Numbered from the stretch's first letter, positions 11,876 through 24,782 are shown. The stretch is DNA of 64,000 nt from Diphasiastrum complanatum (GCA_029204225.1 CM055103.1:45978611-46042610); one strand, 5' to 3'. Translations and numbers: made by a program. Notes: generated by a model not told the origin, from the letters alone.

Positions 11876-12767
11876 CTCTCCCTCCCTTGGGCTCCCTCGT
11901 TGTTGCTACTGCGCTGCTGCTGCCTCTGCTTCGCCTTCTCTGCTGCTGCCCTCTCTGCTCCGCTGTTGCTGCTCACTGCCTCTCCTCCCTTTTCTCTCTC
12001 TCTTTCTTTGTGTTTCTTCTCTGTCTATGTATGTTATGTGTCTCTGTCTCTCATCTGCAATAATTGTGCATGAATTTTTGTAGCAAGAGCTTGCAACGAT
12101 CTACTATATGCTTTGATTCAGCATCTTTCTATGACTCTATGATTTTTGGATATGTTATAAGCTTATTTTCCTTGAAGCTCACAATAAATAGTTTGAGTAT
12201 ATAAAAACAAAAGGACTTGACTAACTTAAATTTATGTTTAAAGTAAAAAAAGTAGACTGACTTGAGTTTTCACAATATTATGAAGACTTATGTAGTTCCA
12301 AAATAAGATGTTTAAATGCCAAATTACTTCAAGCCAAAAGATGTAAGTGGTATTGGTGGCCCAAAATCCAATTTGATTTAGATATCTAAAAAAAAGATAT
12401 GTGGTAGAAGTTGCACAAATCCAATTTGGCCTAGATATCTAAAGACTAGAATTTGACTAACTTTTTAGACTAGAGCTCTTTAGACATTGAATATACAAAA
12501 TATTGATATGATTGAAATATAAACTCACTAAGCTCCAATATGACAGACCTAAATCAAAAGGTTATGCAAAGAAGGAAAAGTAGTCCAAGAATGCTCAAAA
12601 GCCAACTCTTGACCATATAATTAATCTCAAGAATAAAATCAAGTGTCCAGAATTCAAAAAATAGGTCACTACAGTCATAACGTCAAAAGGAGCATTAAAA
12701 AAGCCAGTAAACTAGCCACATCAATGTCACAAACGACAATGGGATCTAGTTCAAAACAAAGATTGAT

Positions 12768-13330
12768 TGATTGGTATGCATCTAGTGGAGCTTCAATGAC
12801 ACATGGAAAACCATGTTGAATGATTCAATACCTTCTCAAAGAGAGTGGCCAATCTATGTAGATGATGACATACTACTATGGATTGAAGGGCACTTTGGGG
12901 ATTTTAAGATCATCTACCTTGTTAATGAGAGTAGAAGTTTAGGAGTTATCAATAAAGTGCTATATAATGTCTTCGAGCTGAACAAGAGTTTATTTTCCAT
13001 AATTCAGGGTATCAATAAAAATGTTATTATCACACACAAGAAGGAAGAATGCCAAATCAAGACCAGAAAAGGATGCACACAAATGGTAGGCATTAGATAT
13101 AAGAAGCTCTTGTCAATCTTGTTGGAGCTCAAAAATCTTACAACTCAAGCGAATGTAGTAGCATTGCACAATATATCTAGGATCATGATTCAAGCATTGG
13201 TTGGATTTGATAGCAATGAGGTCCAATCAAAGGGAACAATCGTCATGATGAAGCATACTAGTCATTACTAAAGCATTACAAAATCCACGTGTAAACTATG
13301 TGGCCATTCTTTAACGACATTCATGGTCTA
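12768..13330 (+). pseudogene. Ty1-copia protease and pre-integrase relic
   Basis: The sequence starts with WYASSGASMTHG, a degenerate form of the copia protease motif in which the catalytic Asp of D-S-G-A has become Ser (ASSGAS). An open frame from 12813 to 13271 then follows the copia order: LWIEGHFGDFKII, SLGVINKVLYNVFELNKSLF, KKEECQIKTRKG and LLELKNLTTQA, characteristic of the protease-to-GAG-pre-integrase region. The zinc-binding His/Cys set that should follow is not clear. Frames before and after are broken. It is a decayed fragment whose long frame survives by chance or recent insertion. Confidence 0.7.
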
Positions 13331-15230
13331 ACACTAAAATTCCAAAAATGTTCGATCTAAGCTTGTAATGGTAGTGGGGGATCCGACCTTCCTCTACAAT
13401 TTTCATTCCATATTTTTTTTGAAATCCCAAATAATAAGGGCATACTATGATTGAAGAAATCAACATGCATTGCATACAACAAATTTAGAAGCCAAATCTC
13501 AAAGCAAATTGACACTAAACATTCTAGAGAACCAGATTGAAGCTCATAAAAATGTAAAATATGTGGCCCATAGAAAAAAATTAGCCGTGAATGGGTGTTG
13601 GGTTCACCATCCTTTATGCTTGGGATGAGGATGTTCTAGTAACCTTTCCACCAAGTTCAACAAAAATATTAGTTTTGGTTTGGTCTATCCATTCCCCAAT
13701 ACACAAAAGCTCATATGTTAAGCTTTCCACTAAGTGGTAAGCTATCATGATGATGTGCAAAAGAATGACATCTTTCTTTCAAAATTGGTGAGTTTGAGCA
13801 CAAAAACCACTATAAATTGCAATGTCTTTGTTTGCCATTTTTGAATATCACAATGACTCTTTAACTTTGAGGGTACATGTGCACAAGAAAGCTTGCCATG
13901 ATCACATATCATCTTGTTATTTTGAAGTTCTTAGTAGTTTTGACCTCTAAAAAGTGTTAGAAGAATACTTTTTTTAAGAAGTTCCATCCTAGGCGCAATT
14001 GTCAGCCTCCCTCAATTGCAAACAAGTAGTAGAGCGAGAACATAGAAGCATGGATGTTATAGGTTGGGTCTAATATGAGGTACAAGTGAAAGGGAGAAAA
14101 AGTGAGATCAACTACAAAACATGAACCTTGTACCCTCATGTTAGCTTTATCCTAATTGACTTGTTCTACATATCCTTTTTTCTATTATGGAGACTTGGAA
14201 CTCTAAGGGCAAGACCTTATGTCATGTCTTGGGATAGCCTAATTGACTTATTCTACATATCTTTTATTTCATTACAAAGACTTGGAATTCTAAGGGCAAG
14301 ACGTGGTGTCCTTTTGGATGAATACTTTTCTTGTGAGATTCAAAATATGGTGTAAGTTTGATGGCCATATCTTTGACATTTGTAATAAAGAATGAAGATC
14401 TTTCTTATTGTAATCTTAGACTAGAAGAAAGTGTTTAGCTTTCTTGACCCACATATTATAAGGATGAGATTAAGCTTATTCCTTGAGAGTGAGTGAGTGA
14501 GTGAGTGTGGCCGCAACTTCGTACCATGATCATAAAATGGCAAGATCAAGTGATCTTCGCCTTGATGGTGTCTTCTACATCATTGGATGAGGATGAGTCT
14601 ATGGGTCTATGGGCTGAGAGAGCACTTTAGGCCACTATGAGGACTAGCTCCTCCTATGAGATCCGACTTGTCAAATTTACTTCTAGTGTGAGGTATTAGC
14701 TCCTATGAAATCTGACTTTTCCAATTTACTTTGTTTAACTTTTTTTTTGTGTACATGCATGCAATTTGCAAAAGTGTGAATTGATATCAGAGTTACTATT
14801 GTTCCTTGCTGCTCTTATATAAAAGAGTGCAATGGTAGAATTGATCAGAGAGGCAGTTAAATCTTTGAAGAGGTAGAGAATTGTGGGATTTTTCTGAAGA
14901 CGAGGAGCAGGGAGGGGCTAGGCTAGCAAATTACCAAGAAAATTGTAGTTGGCAGCGGTAGGTTGGTGAGAAACTGCCACTTTGATCCCAAAGATCTGCT
15001 GATCAGTGATCTTAGTCTGAATTTTCAGTCTGATGAAATTGCTTCTAGCATTGATGAACGTCACAGCAATGACATAAAGATCAGTAGGCAGAAGTATTCT
15101 TTGGGCGGACTCTGAAACCATGATTGGGAAATGAACTTGCTAGCAGGAGCTGGAAGCTGCATCTTTGTATCATAAGCACTTATATGATCATTGATGTTGT
15201 GTGAATACAGCAGTTTGGTAACAATAGGGA
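13331..15230. other. Mostly featureless stretch before the dehydratase gene
   Basis: Contains the 87-bp duplication at about 14150-14310, a short GAGT repeat near 14488-14508, and a phrase TTGATATCAGAGTTAC near 14780 that resembles a decayed copia primer site. A 67-residue minus-strand frame (14918-15121) has normal composition but no family I recognise. Confidence 0.45.
14148..14312. repeat. Imperfect tandem duplication, about 87 bp
   Basis: CCTAATTGACTT, then TTCTACATATC and CTAAGGGCAAGAC, occur twice in tandem. The duplication also appears in the translated frame as a repeated LIDLFYISF. Confidence 0.8.
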
Positions 15231-15294
15231 ATTTTTTGTTGGGTTGTCGTTCATGTTGGTCTATCAGAATTAGAAGCAGTTCTAATCGTTGATG

Positions 15295-15303
15295 TATAAA
15301 TAG
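15295..15303 (+). promoter_or_regulatory. TATA box of the dehydratase gene
   Basis: TATAAATAG lies 110 bp upstream of the ATG at 15405. It is a good match to the plant TATA consensus. It would place the transcription start near 15325-15335 and give a 5' untranslated region of about 75 nt. Two imperfect repeats of about 50 bp (GTTGTCGTTCATG and GCTGTCGTTCTTG) flank it. Confidence 0.6.
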
Positions 15304-15404
15304 AAGCTTTTGTAAGTGTAGAAAGACTTTTGTTCAGCTGTCGTTCTTGTCGGTATAATAAAGATCTGCTTCCGATCCTCGTTCTGTGATTGTTATAAGT
15401 TTAA

Positions 15405-18400
15405 ATGGCAGTGAATTTACGTCGGGCATCTGGTTTGAGGTTAGAGGCTACTTATTTCGCACTAGGACAAGTAGCTGTCAGAAATCCGGCGACTCTCCGG
15501 ATGCGAAGACATCGCAAATTGAAACTTGTATTTGAGAAACCCGAATTAAACAAGGTAAAACTGAGAAAAGTCCTGGCAGCTTATAATGTGGAGGAAGCTG
15601 CATGGACTAAAACACCCGATTCACCGTACGAGTCTTCTTCTGGACCTGAATGGCAGAACTCTTGTGCTGTTATAATGAGCCAATTAGCAACACAACTCAA
15701 AGAAGAGATTATGACAACCGACTCATTGAACGCGCAGCTGCCAGCCATGTCTGCCGATTTGATGACTTTGCCAAGTATGGAATTACACATGATTGGTTCC
15801 GAGTTGCGTTTGTCCTGTAAACTCGAGTTCATCTAAGAGTTGATAACATGTTCTTCTGCGCGCTAAATATTTCATATTTTGCTTGCGCCGAATGCAAGAT
15901 TATGCTATATTTTCTGATACTCTCATGTGGTGCATTAGTAGGAGTAGTTTATCGGTACTTTGCATGATCAGTAGTTAGATTTGAGTCAGTACTTCCAGCT
16001 CAGTGTTTTGTAATTAAAAAAACTTATGTCCTTGTCATTTAGAACCCCTTACTTCTGTAATGGACTTATCGACTGCACCAAGGCATGGATCATTGTTGCG
16101 AGTAGCTTATCAGGTAATCATATCCAGCAGCCAGCTTTTCTATGTCAATTTTAGAATCTGGGATTATTTATTGTTTGATTTCCATGGAATTTGGTTGGAT
16201 TATTCCATATACTCTTGACCATGTCTTTCTGAATCTTTTATTCCTTATTCTGGACAGGGAGTCCCTGGGGCGTACAGCGAAATGGCAGCTTCAAAAGCAT
16301 ACCCCAATTGCGAAGCAGTGCCTTGTGACCAGTTTGAAGCTGCATTCCAGGTTGAAACTTGAAAGTGCTTAAAATGGTTAAAAACGCAGGGCTTATATCT
16401 AGTTTCCAGAATTTCAAGTGAAAGAAGCCGTAGGTTACTACTTGCAGCTGTATAATCAAAATGCAATGCAGGTATTGAGCACTGGCTGCTTGACAGAAAG
16501 TGTTGCCAATAGAATATCTGCTTGGGGGTAAATATTTACCTCTTCAATGTTGTTGCAGGCGGTAGAGTTATGGGTGGTTGACAGAGCAGTATTGCCAATA
16601 GAAAATTCACTCGGCGGAAGTATTCACCGTAATTACGACTTATTGCTTCGGCATCGCCTACATATTGTTGGGGAGGTGCAAATCGTTGTTAATCACTGCC
16701 TTCTTGGACTTCCTGGAGTAAAAAAAGAGGAGTTACGTCGAGTTGTTAGTCATCCACAGGCAAGCTGTAGCTGAACCTATATTTTACTTTTATGACTCGG
16801 CTGGTCTAAACACCTGGAAGTCAATGTTTCATGTACGTGAATGAGTCGCGTGAGAAAAAAACTGAGATTGTTCTTCTTGAATCGTAAATGAGTAGGCTCT
16901 TGCCCAGTGCGAACAAAATTTATCAAAGTTAGGAGTAACTCGAGAAGCTGTGGATGACACTGCAGGTGCAGCGCAGGTATTATCTTCTATTGGACTCGAA
17001 TGAATCGATCTTAGTGGTCACTAGTCGAAAGTGCTAATATTGTTCTCAGAGTCAATCCTTCACATATAACCTGCATATCGATTGGTGTTATCACAACCAG
17101 ATTCTAGATTGATATTGATATAATTTATTACTTTTGATACCCGGGAGCGGTTCATATCCCGAGGTTTGATTGGAGCCTAGAGGACATCGCTTCTTGTAAT
17201 GTCATTGTGCTATATTGTCGTGCAGTTCATAGTTGCCTACGATCTGAAAGATACAGGGGCCATTGCTAGTTCTCGAGCAGCCGAGATTTATGGACTAGAC
17301 ATTTTAGAAGCTAACATCCAGGTAAATTTATACCCTTCAAGGAATTTTTTTGGTAGAGCACCGTGTGTACGTGTTCGCCTTCTCTTATAAGATAGGCCAA
17401 TCTTGTTCACGTTTCCTAGCAGGCCATTGAAAACTAGCTTTTGGTGAGAGTTTGATTGTGTGTGGAGGAGGCTTAATCCATATTCTTTTGAGATCTAGAA
17501 CCTAGCATTGATCAAAACTATGTATGAGAAAACTATGTATGAGATCTAGATTCTATATTTGGATAGTTGCTGTTTAAGTGCACAATGCAAAGTGGCTACA
17601 TGACGTTTCTTGATGAAAATGAACCTAACACCACCGTTATGAGATGCCAAGACAGGATGATTCTGATAATGTCACTCGCTTCTTAATGCTGGCGAGAGAG
17701 CCTATAATACCTCGAAATGATAGGCCATTCAAGGTAGTAGGTACTTCTGATCTACTCATTCTGCTTCATACTATGTAATTGAAACTTGTGACACAAGAGA
17801 CGATTCTTAATTGCTTGTTTTGTTCCGAGTCACTTGAATTTGTAGTCTCCGGGTCACTTGAATTTGTAAGTCTCCAGGCACATGCTCAGAATTTGACACT
17901 ATTAGACATCTGAATTTGATGCATAATCGGCTTTAATTTGTACTTGATTGCACATGTAATGCCCTAAATATCTTATGTATTACTTGTGTCTTGGTTGAGC
18001 TAAAAATGTTAACCCGTCTGTACTAACAGACAAGCATTGTCTTTACTCTGGAAGAAGGACCAGGAGTTCTGTTCAAAGCCCTTGCAGCATTTGCCCTACG
18101 AAAGATAAATTTAAGAAAGGTGAGGGTGAAGTCAAGAGCTGTTAAAAAGTGAATGATGTTGCTCCTTTCTGTGACAATTCCGTCCTCTACTTTTTTGTTT
18201 CTCACTGGTATACTTTTGAATCGATTGCCTTCTGTTGCTTAAAGGAGAAGCACTTCTGTTGTACACAGCCTCGCCATAATGACTTACCTCGTAATCACTC
18301 ACGTTGATGCAGATTGAAAGCCGTCCACAAAGAAAGAGGCCACTTCGCATAATAGATGATAGTAATAACGGTGTTCCACAGTATGCATCTACTCAACATT

Positions 18401-19842
18401 ACACTGATCCGCTGCTTTTCTTTGTGCAAGATCTCTATATCGATCAGGCAAAAGATTCAGTAATGTATGAGAGCTATTTTGCAGCTTGAGAAACTAATTA
18501 AGCAAACCTAGTTTTTACTGGACCTATGCTCTATAAATCTACCAATACAAAAACTTATGAAGATAATTCAGAGGTTTGATGCCCAATTTTACACTTTCAA
18601 CTGGAGGCAGTCGCTATGTCTATTTGCATAATAGATAACAGAAGAATATCGTTCGAGGTTGGCCGATGGAGGAAAAGTAGCCAACTAGGCCTAAACAACA
18701 GTAAAATACTGATTAAACTAAGGGTTAACCTCTCACTGGGTTAAGTGACTATAACCTGTGTTGGGGGAAGAGAACTCTGCCGTCATTAGAAACTTAAACC
18801 AATTTATCACTTATATGACCCTGCTTCTAGTATTAATCCCTAGGAAAATGTCAAATACGTATTTGCAAATCCTCACTGTACAGTCATTTTGTAGTTTCAG
18901 GGTGAACTGTAACGTATCACACAACAATATGAGGAGTGCATCTAAGGTTGAAAAAGAAAAAGAAAAAAAAGTTCAAACATGAGGAGTGGTGAGGATTGTC
19001 AGTCATCTCCATGTTTACTTTTCTTTTTCTTTTTCGACATAAAGAGCACATGCGGTGCACCTGTTTTAAGTAGCCCCGGATTACACTCGCCTATGGACAA
19101 TAGAAGTCATAACGCTGACATTGTTCATATGCCATATGTCACAACCTTTATTGTTTATTATTGAAGCATAAAGAAAAGTCCTTGATGAAGACAACCGAAT
19201 AACTAGCGTCAAACTATCATATTTTTCTCTGAATTTGTGTGAATGTGTCAAACTATTGTCATCAGTAGTAAATTAGCAACTTTTCCTCCTTACTTATGGA
19301 CTTACATCTTGGGAAAGTGCAGTAGTTATCTCCTTACTCAAATTCTTGCTGTAATCTAGCTTGAGTTTGAAAATCCACTATTTTATGATGTTTAGTTTTT
19401 TTTTTCTTATTATGGATCTTTCGTCACTAAATCTTATACCGCTACAGTAGGTACTTCGATTACCTGTTCTACATTGATTTTGAAGCATCAATGGCAGACC
19501 CCCGAGCACAGAATGCATTGGGACATTTACAGGTGAAAATTAGTCTACCTTTTTTATTTACCAGTTGATCAGCTGGCAGTAACATCTGTGAGAGATGCCT
19601 CATGGCGTCAACGTAGAGTCTGTCATTTTCACTAGGACGTACCCTTTCCTGTCAGAAATTTGTGAGAAGTTTGCAAATGTTACTGTAAACCACAGCTTTT
19701 AAAAGCGAGAAAATAGTTCAGACATGCTTTATGTGAGAAAAAGTTTAAAATTAACATCAGTATCATGCTTGTGCAGGAATTTGCGCCCTTTGTGAGAGTG
19801 TTGGGCAGTTATCCCACGGACATAACGCTAATCTGTTCTTAG
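15405..19842 (+). CDS. ADT: Arogenate/prephenate dehydratase, plastid, 11 exons
   Basis: The enzyme decarboxylates and dehydrates arogenate (or prephenate) in the last steps of plastid phenylalanine synthesis. Exons by eye: 15405-15774, 16043-16113, 16258-16350, 16559-16759, 16896-16976, 17226-17321, 17656-17733, 18030-18119, 18313-18380, 19451-19532, 19777-19842. They total 1296 nt, encode 431 residues and have no stop. Residues 1 to about 125 are basic, divergent and transit-peptide-like. The catalytic domain covers about 140-325, with [33 protein letters not shown] and SHPQALAQCE. The catalytic Thr is in NVTRF at 309-313. The ACT regulatory domain covers about 331-425, with the phenylalanine-binding IESRP at 361-365. 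Ala350 sits where, as I recall, plant enzymes able to use prephenate keep Ala. The many-intron structure resembles ADT1/2/6-type genes rather than intronless ones. Intron 4 has a GC donor. It ends [13 protein letters not shown]. It looks functional. Confidence 0.95.
16760..16895 (+). other. GC-AG intron (intron 4 of the dehydratase)
   Basis: The exon ends at CACAG and the intron begins GCAAGC instead of GT. The acceptor is GAGTAG at 16895. The family protein must run SHPQ then ALAQCE, and only this GC donor joins them in frame. The extended donor CAG/GCAAG fits the usual GC-donor consensus. All nine other introns are GT-AG. Confidence 0.85.
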
Positions 19843-21060
19843 GTTGGATGGAACATGGTGAAGATGGAAATAGGTGAACATGGAAGTGCCCCCTTAGTTT
19901 TGATCTGCCAACTTTGAGCATTTAGGTGTTCCTGCTTATATTATTGCTTGTATAAGAGACTAATTATGTCTTAAGATTCAGAGTGCAGCAGCCGGAAATG
20001 ATGAGCTATATTGTAAATAATCAGCTGCTTAGCGGTCATGTCTCATCACGCAAATCTTTCTCGACACAACGATGTATAGGATCAGGAGAGAAGAAAAGCA
20101 ACAATGTATGGGTTTAGTAAGAATCAAACAGAAGCTTGAAAATTCCTCATGTGTACCATGTAACTAACTATATTTTTTCATCACAAAGTATCTTCAAAAA
20201 ATCTACTCTTCCTGTTTTTTTGGCCAAAAAAGCCATTGGATAATCTATCATGAACAATCTCTTTTTGCTAGGTTCACTGTAAGTGTGGCAATATTGTGCC
20301 GAAGTGGAAGTAACAATTATTATATTATTATCACTTTCTTCTCAAAGGCCAAGTCTCTTTAAAGCATTTAGTCTTTCTTTTTTTGGCCAAGAAAACTTTG
20401 GATTATCTATCATGAAATACTTGTTTCTGCTTGTTTTGGGTATCAAACTTGAAATGATTCACTCATGAGATTTCTTCACATTGTTGACGAGCATTAAATG
20501 TTGCAAGGGTTGAGATTTTTCAAGAAACTAGGAGTTGAGTCCTTGTTAATGGATCTTGCAAAGACAAAGTTGCCCTTAGAAAATAGAACCTCATACTATG
20601 AATTTTGAGAGTGACCTTACCTATGTTTTTGGAATATTATGAACTTGCAAAATGACCTCGTCTACTTTTTTGGCATAATATTATGAACTTTGAAAATGAC
20701 CTCTGCTAAATTGCCTAAGTGAGATTTTGTAGAGAAGTAGATTACCCATAGAAAGGGGACTCCCTCACCATCTTGTACGCTTGGAAAAGGTCTTTCATGT
20801 GACATTTGCACTCGATTCAACCACCTCGCCATGATTGGATGGTTGTTGAATTGGATGTGAAGGTCACTAAAAATACAATTCCTCAACATGAAGCTATGGC
20901 ACATTATGCCAACATGGAGGTAGTACCATTTGACAAAATGGATAGTTCAATAATAGATTGTCCATTCTCTTGCATGAAGGATAATTTAGAAAAAGTTTAT
21001 CCATTGTACATGTAGAAAGAACAATCTATCTAGACACTCTATTCATAGTAAGTTGTTGCA
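19843..21060. other. 3' flank of the dehydratase gene
   Basis: Contains an imperfect direct repeat at about 20205-20275 and 20367-20437 sharing TTTTTTTGGCCAA and GGATAATCTATCATGAA-type sequence. AT-rich motifs near 20010-20020 could serve as a polyadenylation signal. No other gene is seen. Confidence 0.5.
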
Positions 21061-21179
21061 CTTTGATGTTATGCTTCTTGGTTTCCAGGGGAGGCTCGAA
21101 CTTGAGACCAAAGAAACTTTGATGTTATGCTTCTTGGTTTCCAAGGGAAGCCTCAAACTTGAGACTAAAGAAACTTTGA
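21061..21179. repeat. 2 x 56-bp tandem repeat
   Basis: The unit beginning CTTTGATGTTATGCTTCTTG occurs at 21061 and 21117, with GGCTCGAACTTGAGACCAAA or a close variant inside. A third partial copy lies at 31101-31151, inside a copia LTR 10 kb away. Confidence 0.9.
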
Positions 21180-22544
21180 TGTGATGGAATGGGATGTACC
21201 TTGACTCATTCCCTTAGGTTTGACACCCATAGTTAGATGGAGGAATGGGGTGAGCTTTGCATAAGCTAAATTTCCATAATAAATCATAAATGATATTTAT
21301 ACTCCATCCATAGACAATATCATAGAAGCCATAAAAGCTTTTGGAGCTTGTGGGCTCTTCGTTGTCCTTTCTTCCGATCATCAATGCCACCACAATTGTT
21401 CTTACAACTCTATGACATGAGAACAACTCTTATTTGAGGACATGTCCCCAATGATCTAGGATTGGGCATAAATCTAGATTCTTAAGTGCATGGGCCTTTT
21501 ACTAATATAACCCCCTTGAATAGGGATCTCTTTTAAGATTGTGGGCTCGAGTTTTAGGGGCAAGGGTCACAAATTTTGGACCCTATGATTTTAAGATTGC
21601 ATTTGGATTATTTGAAGGAGTTGGGACAAAAAAAAAACCTAGGATCAACACCCATATTCAAATTGGACGTGAGTAAGCATGGCCCTAGGTATAACCATTG
21701 TCTCGATATCTTTATATGAAAGGGATCAATTGTGCTTTTGTCACTTCATTAAGAGGTTTGTTATTTTAAGTGATTGACTATAGTAACCACATTGTTTTTA
21801 TTGTGGTCAAGATCATTGTTAAAATTTGATCAAGTGTTTGAAGTGCAAAATGAAGGTAGCTACAAGTTAAAACATTCTCTCTTTTGAAGGAAAAAAACTG
21901 AAACATTTTACATAGAAAATGCCAAACAACTTTTTAGAAAATGAGTTTTACAATCATACCATTCTTGTGATGGGACATGTCGAAGTTCATTGCTTGTGGC
22001 CAAGTCCCACTACTCATGACATCATAAGAATACATAAAATTTCTCCTTAAACTTTTTGAACTATCACAAAAACCCTTTGTTGCCGAAAAATTCATGTCCA
22101 CACAATTTACCTATGTAATAAAAATGTATGTGTCTATGATCACAAATTTCACATGACTTTTGTGGGCCATGAATAGTTTGTACTACTATTAGATTTTTTA
22201 CCACTCATGTATATCAATTCATCATAGAGAGTTATGCCTCAATGCTACATGTTATATTATGCCACCTTTAGATTGGGTACTTTGACAATCTAAAGTGGGC
22301 TCCTTGGCTTTGAAAATCACATCTCTTTGTAGATCATATATTAGTAGGATGACTTATTTCAAATAATACTTATTTCAAACACTAATAGGCTTAAAACTCA
22401 ATTCCTTGAAAAATATACAATCTTCATAGCATTCCATATGTTTCTAATTTTGCAACATCATGACTTTGAACTAGAGTCATTATGCACAATATTTAAAAGT
22501 ACAATCACATTTTAGGCAAATCCAATATACCATAGCTGTGCATG
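21180..22544. other. No recognisable feature
   Basis: AT-rich unique-looking sequence. The open frames are short and carry no motifs on either strand. Confidence 0.5.
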
Positions 22545-22842
22545 AAAGTCTGCCAATGAGCAGAACACAGCGAAAGAGTGTCATTTCGCCAATGAGCAAG
22601 ACACTGACGAATTCACTCTAAAGTAAAACTGGTAATACAGTTACTCTATTTTTGTGTATCTCGTCTTGTGTTGTGTATCATGATTGCTAGAATAGAATGT
22701 GTTCTGTGATGCGTAGTCGAGTGTTTGGGATCCTATAAGGGCTTCCACACAAAAGAAGATTAAAAGACAGAAAATTGTTTGCGATAAAGAAGACGAAGTG
22801 AGGACGAACACGAATCAGTCCCACGCTCGCGCTCCCGCGACA
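22545..22842 (+). repeat. Copia LTR fragment, plus orientation
   Basis: It matches in reverse orientation the LTR at 6197-6540. Shared landmarks are the repeated CAATGAGCA phrases, GTCATTTCGCC, a TCTTGTGTTGTGT-like stretch, and the CGCGACA terminus at 22842. No primer site follows directly, so it is truncated or joined to another element. Confidence 0.75.
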
Positions 22843-22849
22843 CTTATTG

Positions 22850-23075
22850 CATTCAGTATATGTCAGTACGTAGGTCTCTCTGTAATACTTTGTAACTGAT
22901 AATTGTCTGATAGTTCAATGCTTTATGTTTGGCTACATAATCACTTAGTTGCTAGCATTTTTTTAGAGTTAGTTGCTAAAGATTGAACGTGATTTCTATC
23001 ACTACTTTTGTTCAACATTGATAGGCATAGTCATGCACAGGAAAGAAGGTTAATTCTGCTGGGCTCGATGAAGTT
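22850..23075 (+). repeat. LTR end and leader, copy 1
   Basis: Matches 24415-24685 in the same orientation. Shared phrases are AGTTAGTTGCTAAA, ATTGAACGTGA, TCATGCAC and GGAAAGAAGG. In copy 2 the leader is preceded by GATATCAAAG, which looks like a decayed primer-binding site. These are therefore probably LTR ends with their leaders. Confidence 0.6.
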
Positions 23076-24414
23076 GTCTATCCATTCTTTGTCGATTTGC
23101 TCTCTCTCTCATCTCATCACCTCTTTTTAACAAATGGCACAAGATGTTACAAGAAGTGCATGTATCCAAACTAGAAACTTGTATTGTCGATTCCATTGAA
23201 AAATGTACATATTTGTACTCTTCATACAGAGTTGAGGATAATAGAAAAGCTTGTTTATCTTCACATCTAATTTGCTTGGAATACCAAGCCAACATCATCA
23301 TCAAAACAAGCTATCTCTAGATTAGAAGATGTTCTATCGAAAGCAGGACTCCACAAGGGTCATGTGAAAATATAAAAGGATGAAAAGCTTTCAGGAAAGA
23401 CTGGAAATTTGCCACGTAAGCCAAGCATAGGAGGAGCAAAAGCATAAATATTTTTGTAAACCACATAGGTAAAGCATCAAGTATTGCACACTTTTTTTCG
23501 GAAGGATATCATTGTTGCAATTCAGGATTTCGAGGTGAGAGGTACAAGTAGACTACAGAAAGTTGATGTGTGGAAAAATTTAGACAGTATGATTAAAATC
23601 CTTAGATAAAATACAATTACAAATATAGAGAATCATGTCATCCAACAAACTTGTGTGGATTTTGTTGATGTTGTATCAAAAGCATGGGGCCTGGATCACA
23701 TCAAGCATTACATGGTCCGTTATTTAAATCAAGATTATTTTCCTATCATTATTGATTTCAATTTTATTTTTTCTAATTTTATATGTCACTACTATGTAGC
23801 ACATACTCAAGGATCACACATTATTCTTTGCTAATAGCTATAGGAGCATCAACATTTGGTCATCACAAGGAATGGAGAAACTACATTAGCTAGCACGAGC
23901 AACATTCCATCGAAACACTCAACATGAGAGAACTAATGGTTTTACATTATACAACATTATACAATTGTTTCAATGGTTTTACAAAAGGGTTCAAATTAGA
24001 CAGATCACCAAATCTTCAAATTATGACAAGTTTAGAAAAGCTTGCAAATTCATGGAGCAAGAGAGAAGATCATCATAGTCAAAACAAAAAGGTTTGAATA
24101 CAAAGTCTTTACTCATCCTCATCAGATTTTGTATCTCCTTCAATGGTTGTATTGTCATGGAGAAATTATCTGCTTGAGTATGCATCTAATAGATGTGCAT
24201 TATTCTTGTTTTCACTAAGTTCTATATATGTAGAAATTTTTTCCGTGCTCTATTAGAGTTTTGCTCTTAGCGCTTACTGCTTACTAGCGAAAGTGCATCA
24301 GACAGAGTTTTCAGTTACTTAGAGATAGTTTAGAGTATGCGGTTTTTATCCGCTATTGCTTTGTGCTCTCATCATCTGATTTGTACATGCTACTTACTAA
24401 ATCAATCTATCCTC
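23076..24414. other. No recognisable gene
   Basis: Low-information sequence between two related LTR and leader pieces. The 84-residue minus frame at 23050-23304 shows no domain. The stretch 24230-24400 (GCTCTTAGCGCTTAC and similar) looks like LTR sequence. Confidence 0.4.
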
Positions 24415-24685
24415 TTATTGCATTCAATATCATGTCAAAATGTATGCTTCTCTGTCATCATTTGTAATTGATAAATCTCTTATTGTTTCATTTGATTTAT
24501 TGAATACTTCAACACTGCAATATTCTATACATCACTTCACACAAAATCACTTTAGTACTGATGATATCAAAGTTAGTTGCTAAATATTGAACGTGACTTC
24601 TGTCATTAAGCTTTGTTCAATTAGTGATAGCCGTAGTCATGCACTAGGAAAGAAGGCTCATTTTGTTGTGCTCGATAGTTCGTTC
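24415..24685 (+). repeat. LTR end and leader, copy 2
   Basis: Direct repeat of 22850-23075. The phrase GATGATATCAAAGTTAG at about 24559 resembles a mutated copia primer site (TGGTATCAAAGC type), which fixes the plus orientation. Copia RNase H sequence begins about 100 bp later, so most of this element has been deleted. Confidence 0.55.
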
Positions 24686-24782
24686 ATGGGCTTCAAATTA
24701 TCGAATCGTCATTCCTTCTTCCAACATCTTCTATATATGATTATGGATTATTATACAAAAGTGAAGATCTATCAATGGAAGC

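Noticed and set aside
11811-12083. 90-codon Cys/Leu/Ser-rich frame
   Set aside because: Produced by a CT/GCTGCT-rich low-complexity tract; there is no domain, and the overlapping frame gives an equally plausible Leu-rich product.
14918-15121. 67-codon minus frame just upstream of the dehydratase
   Set aside because: Normal composition but no recognisable family, no splice context and no conserved motif, so not called as a gene.
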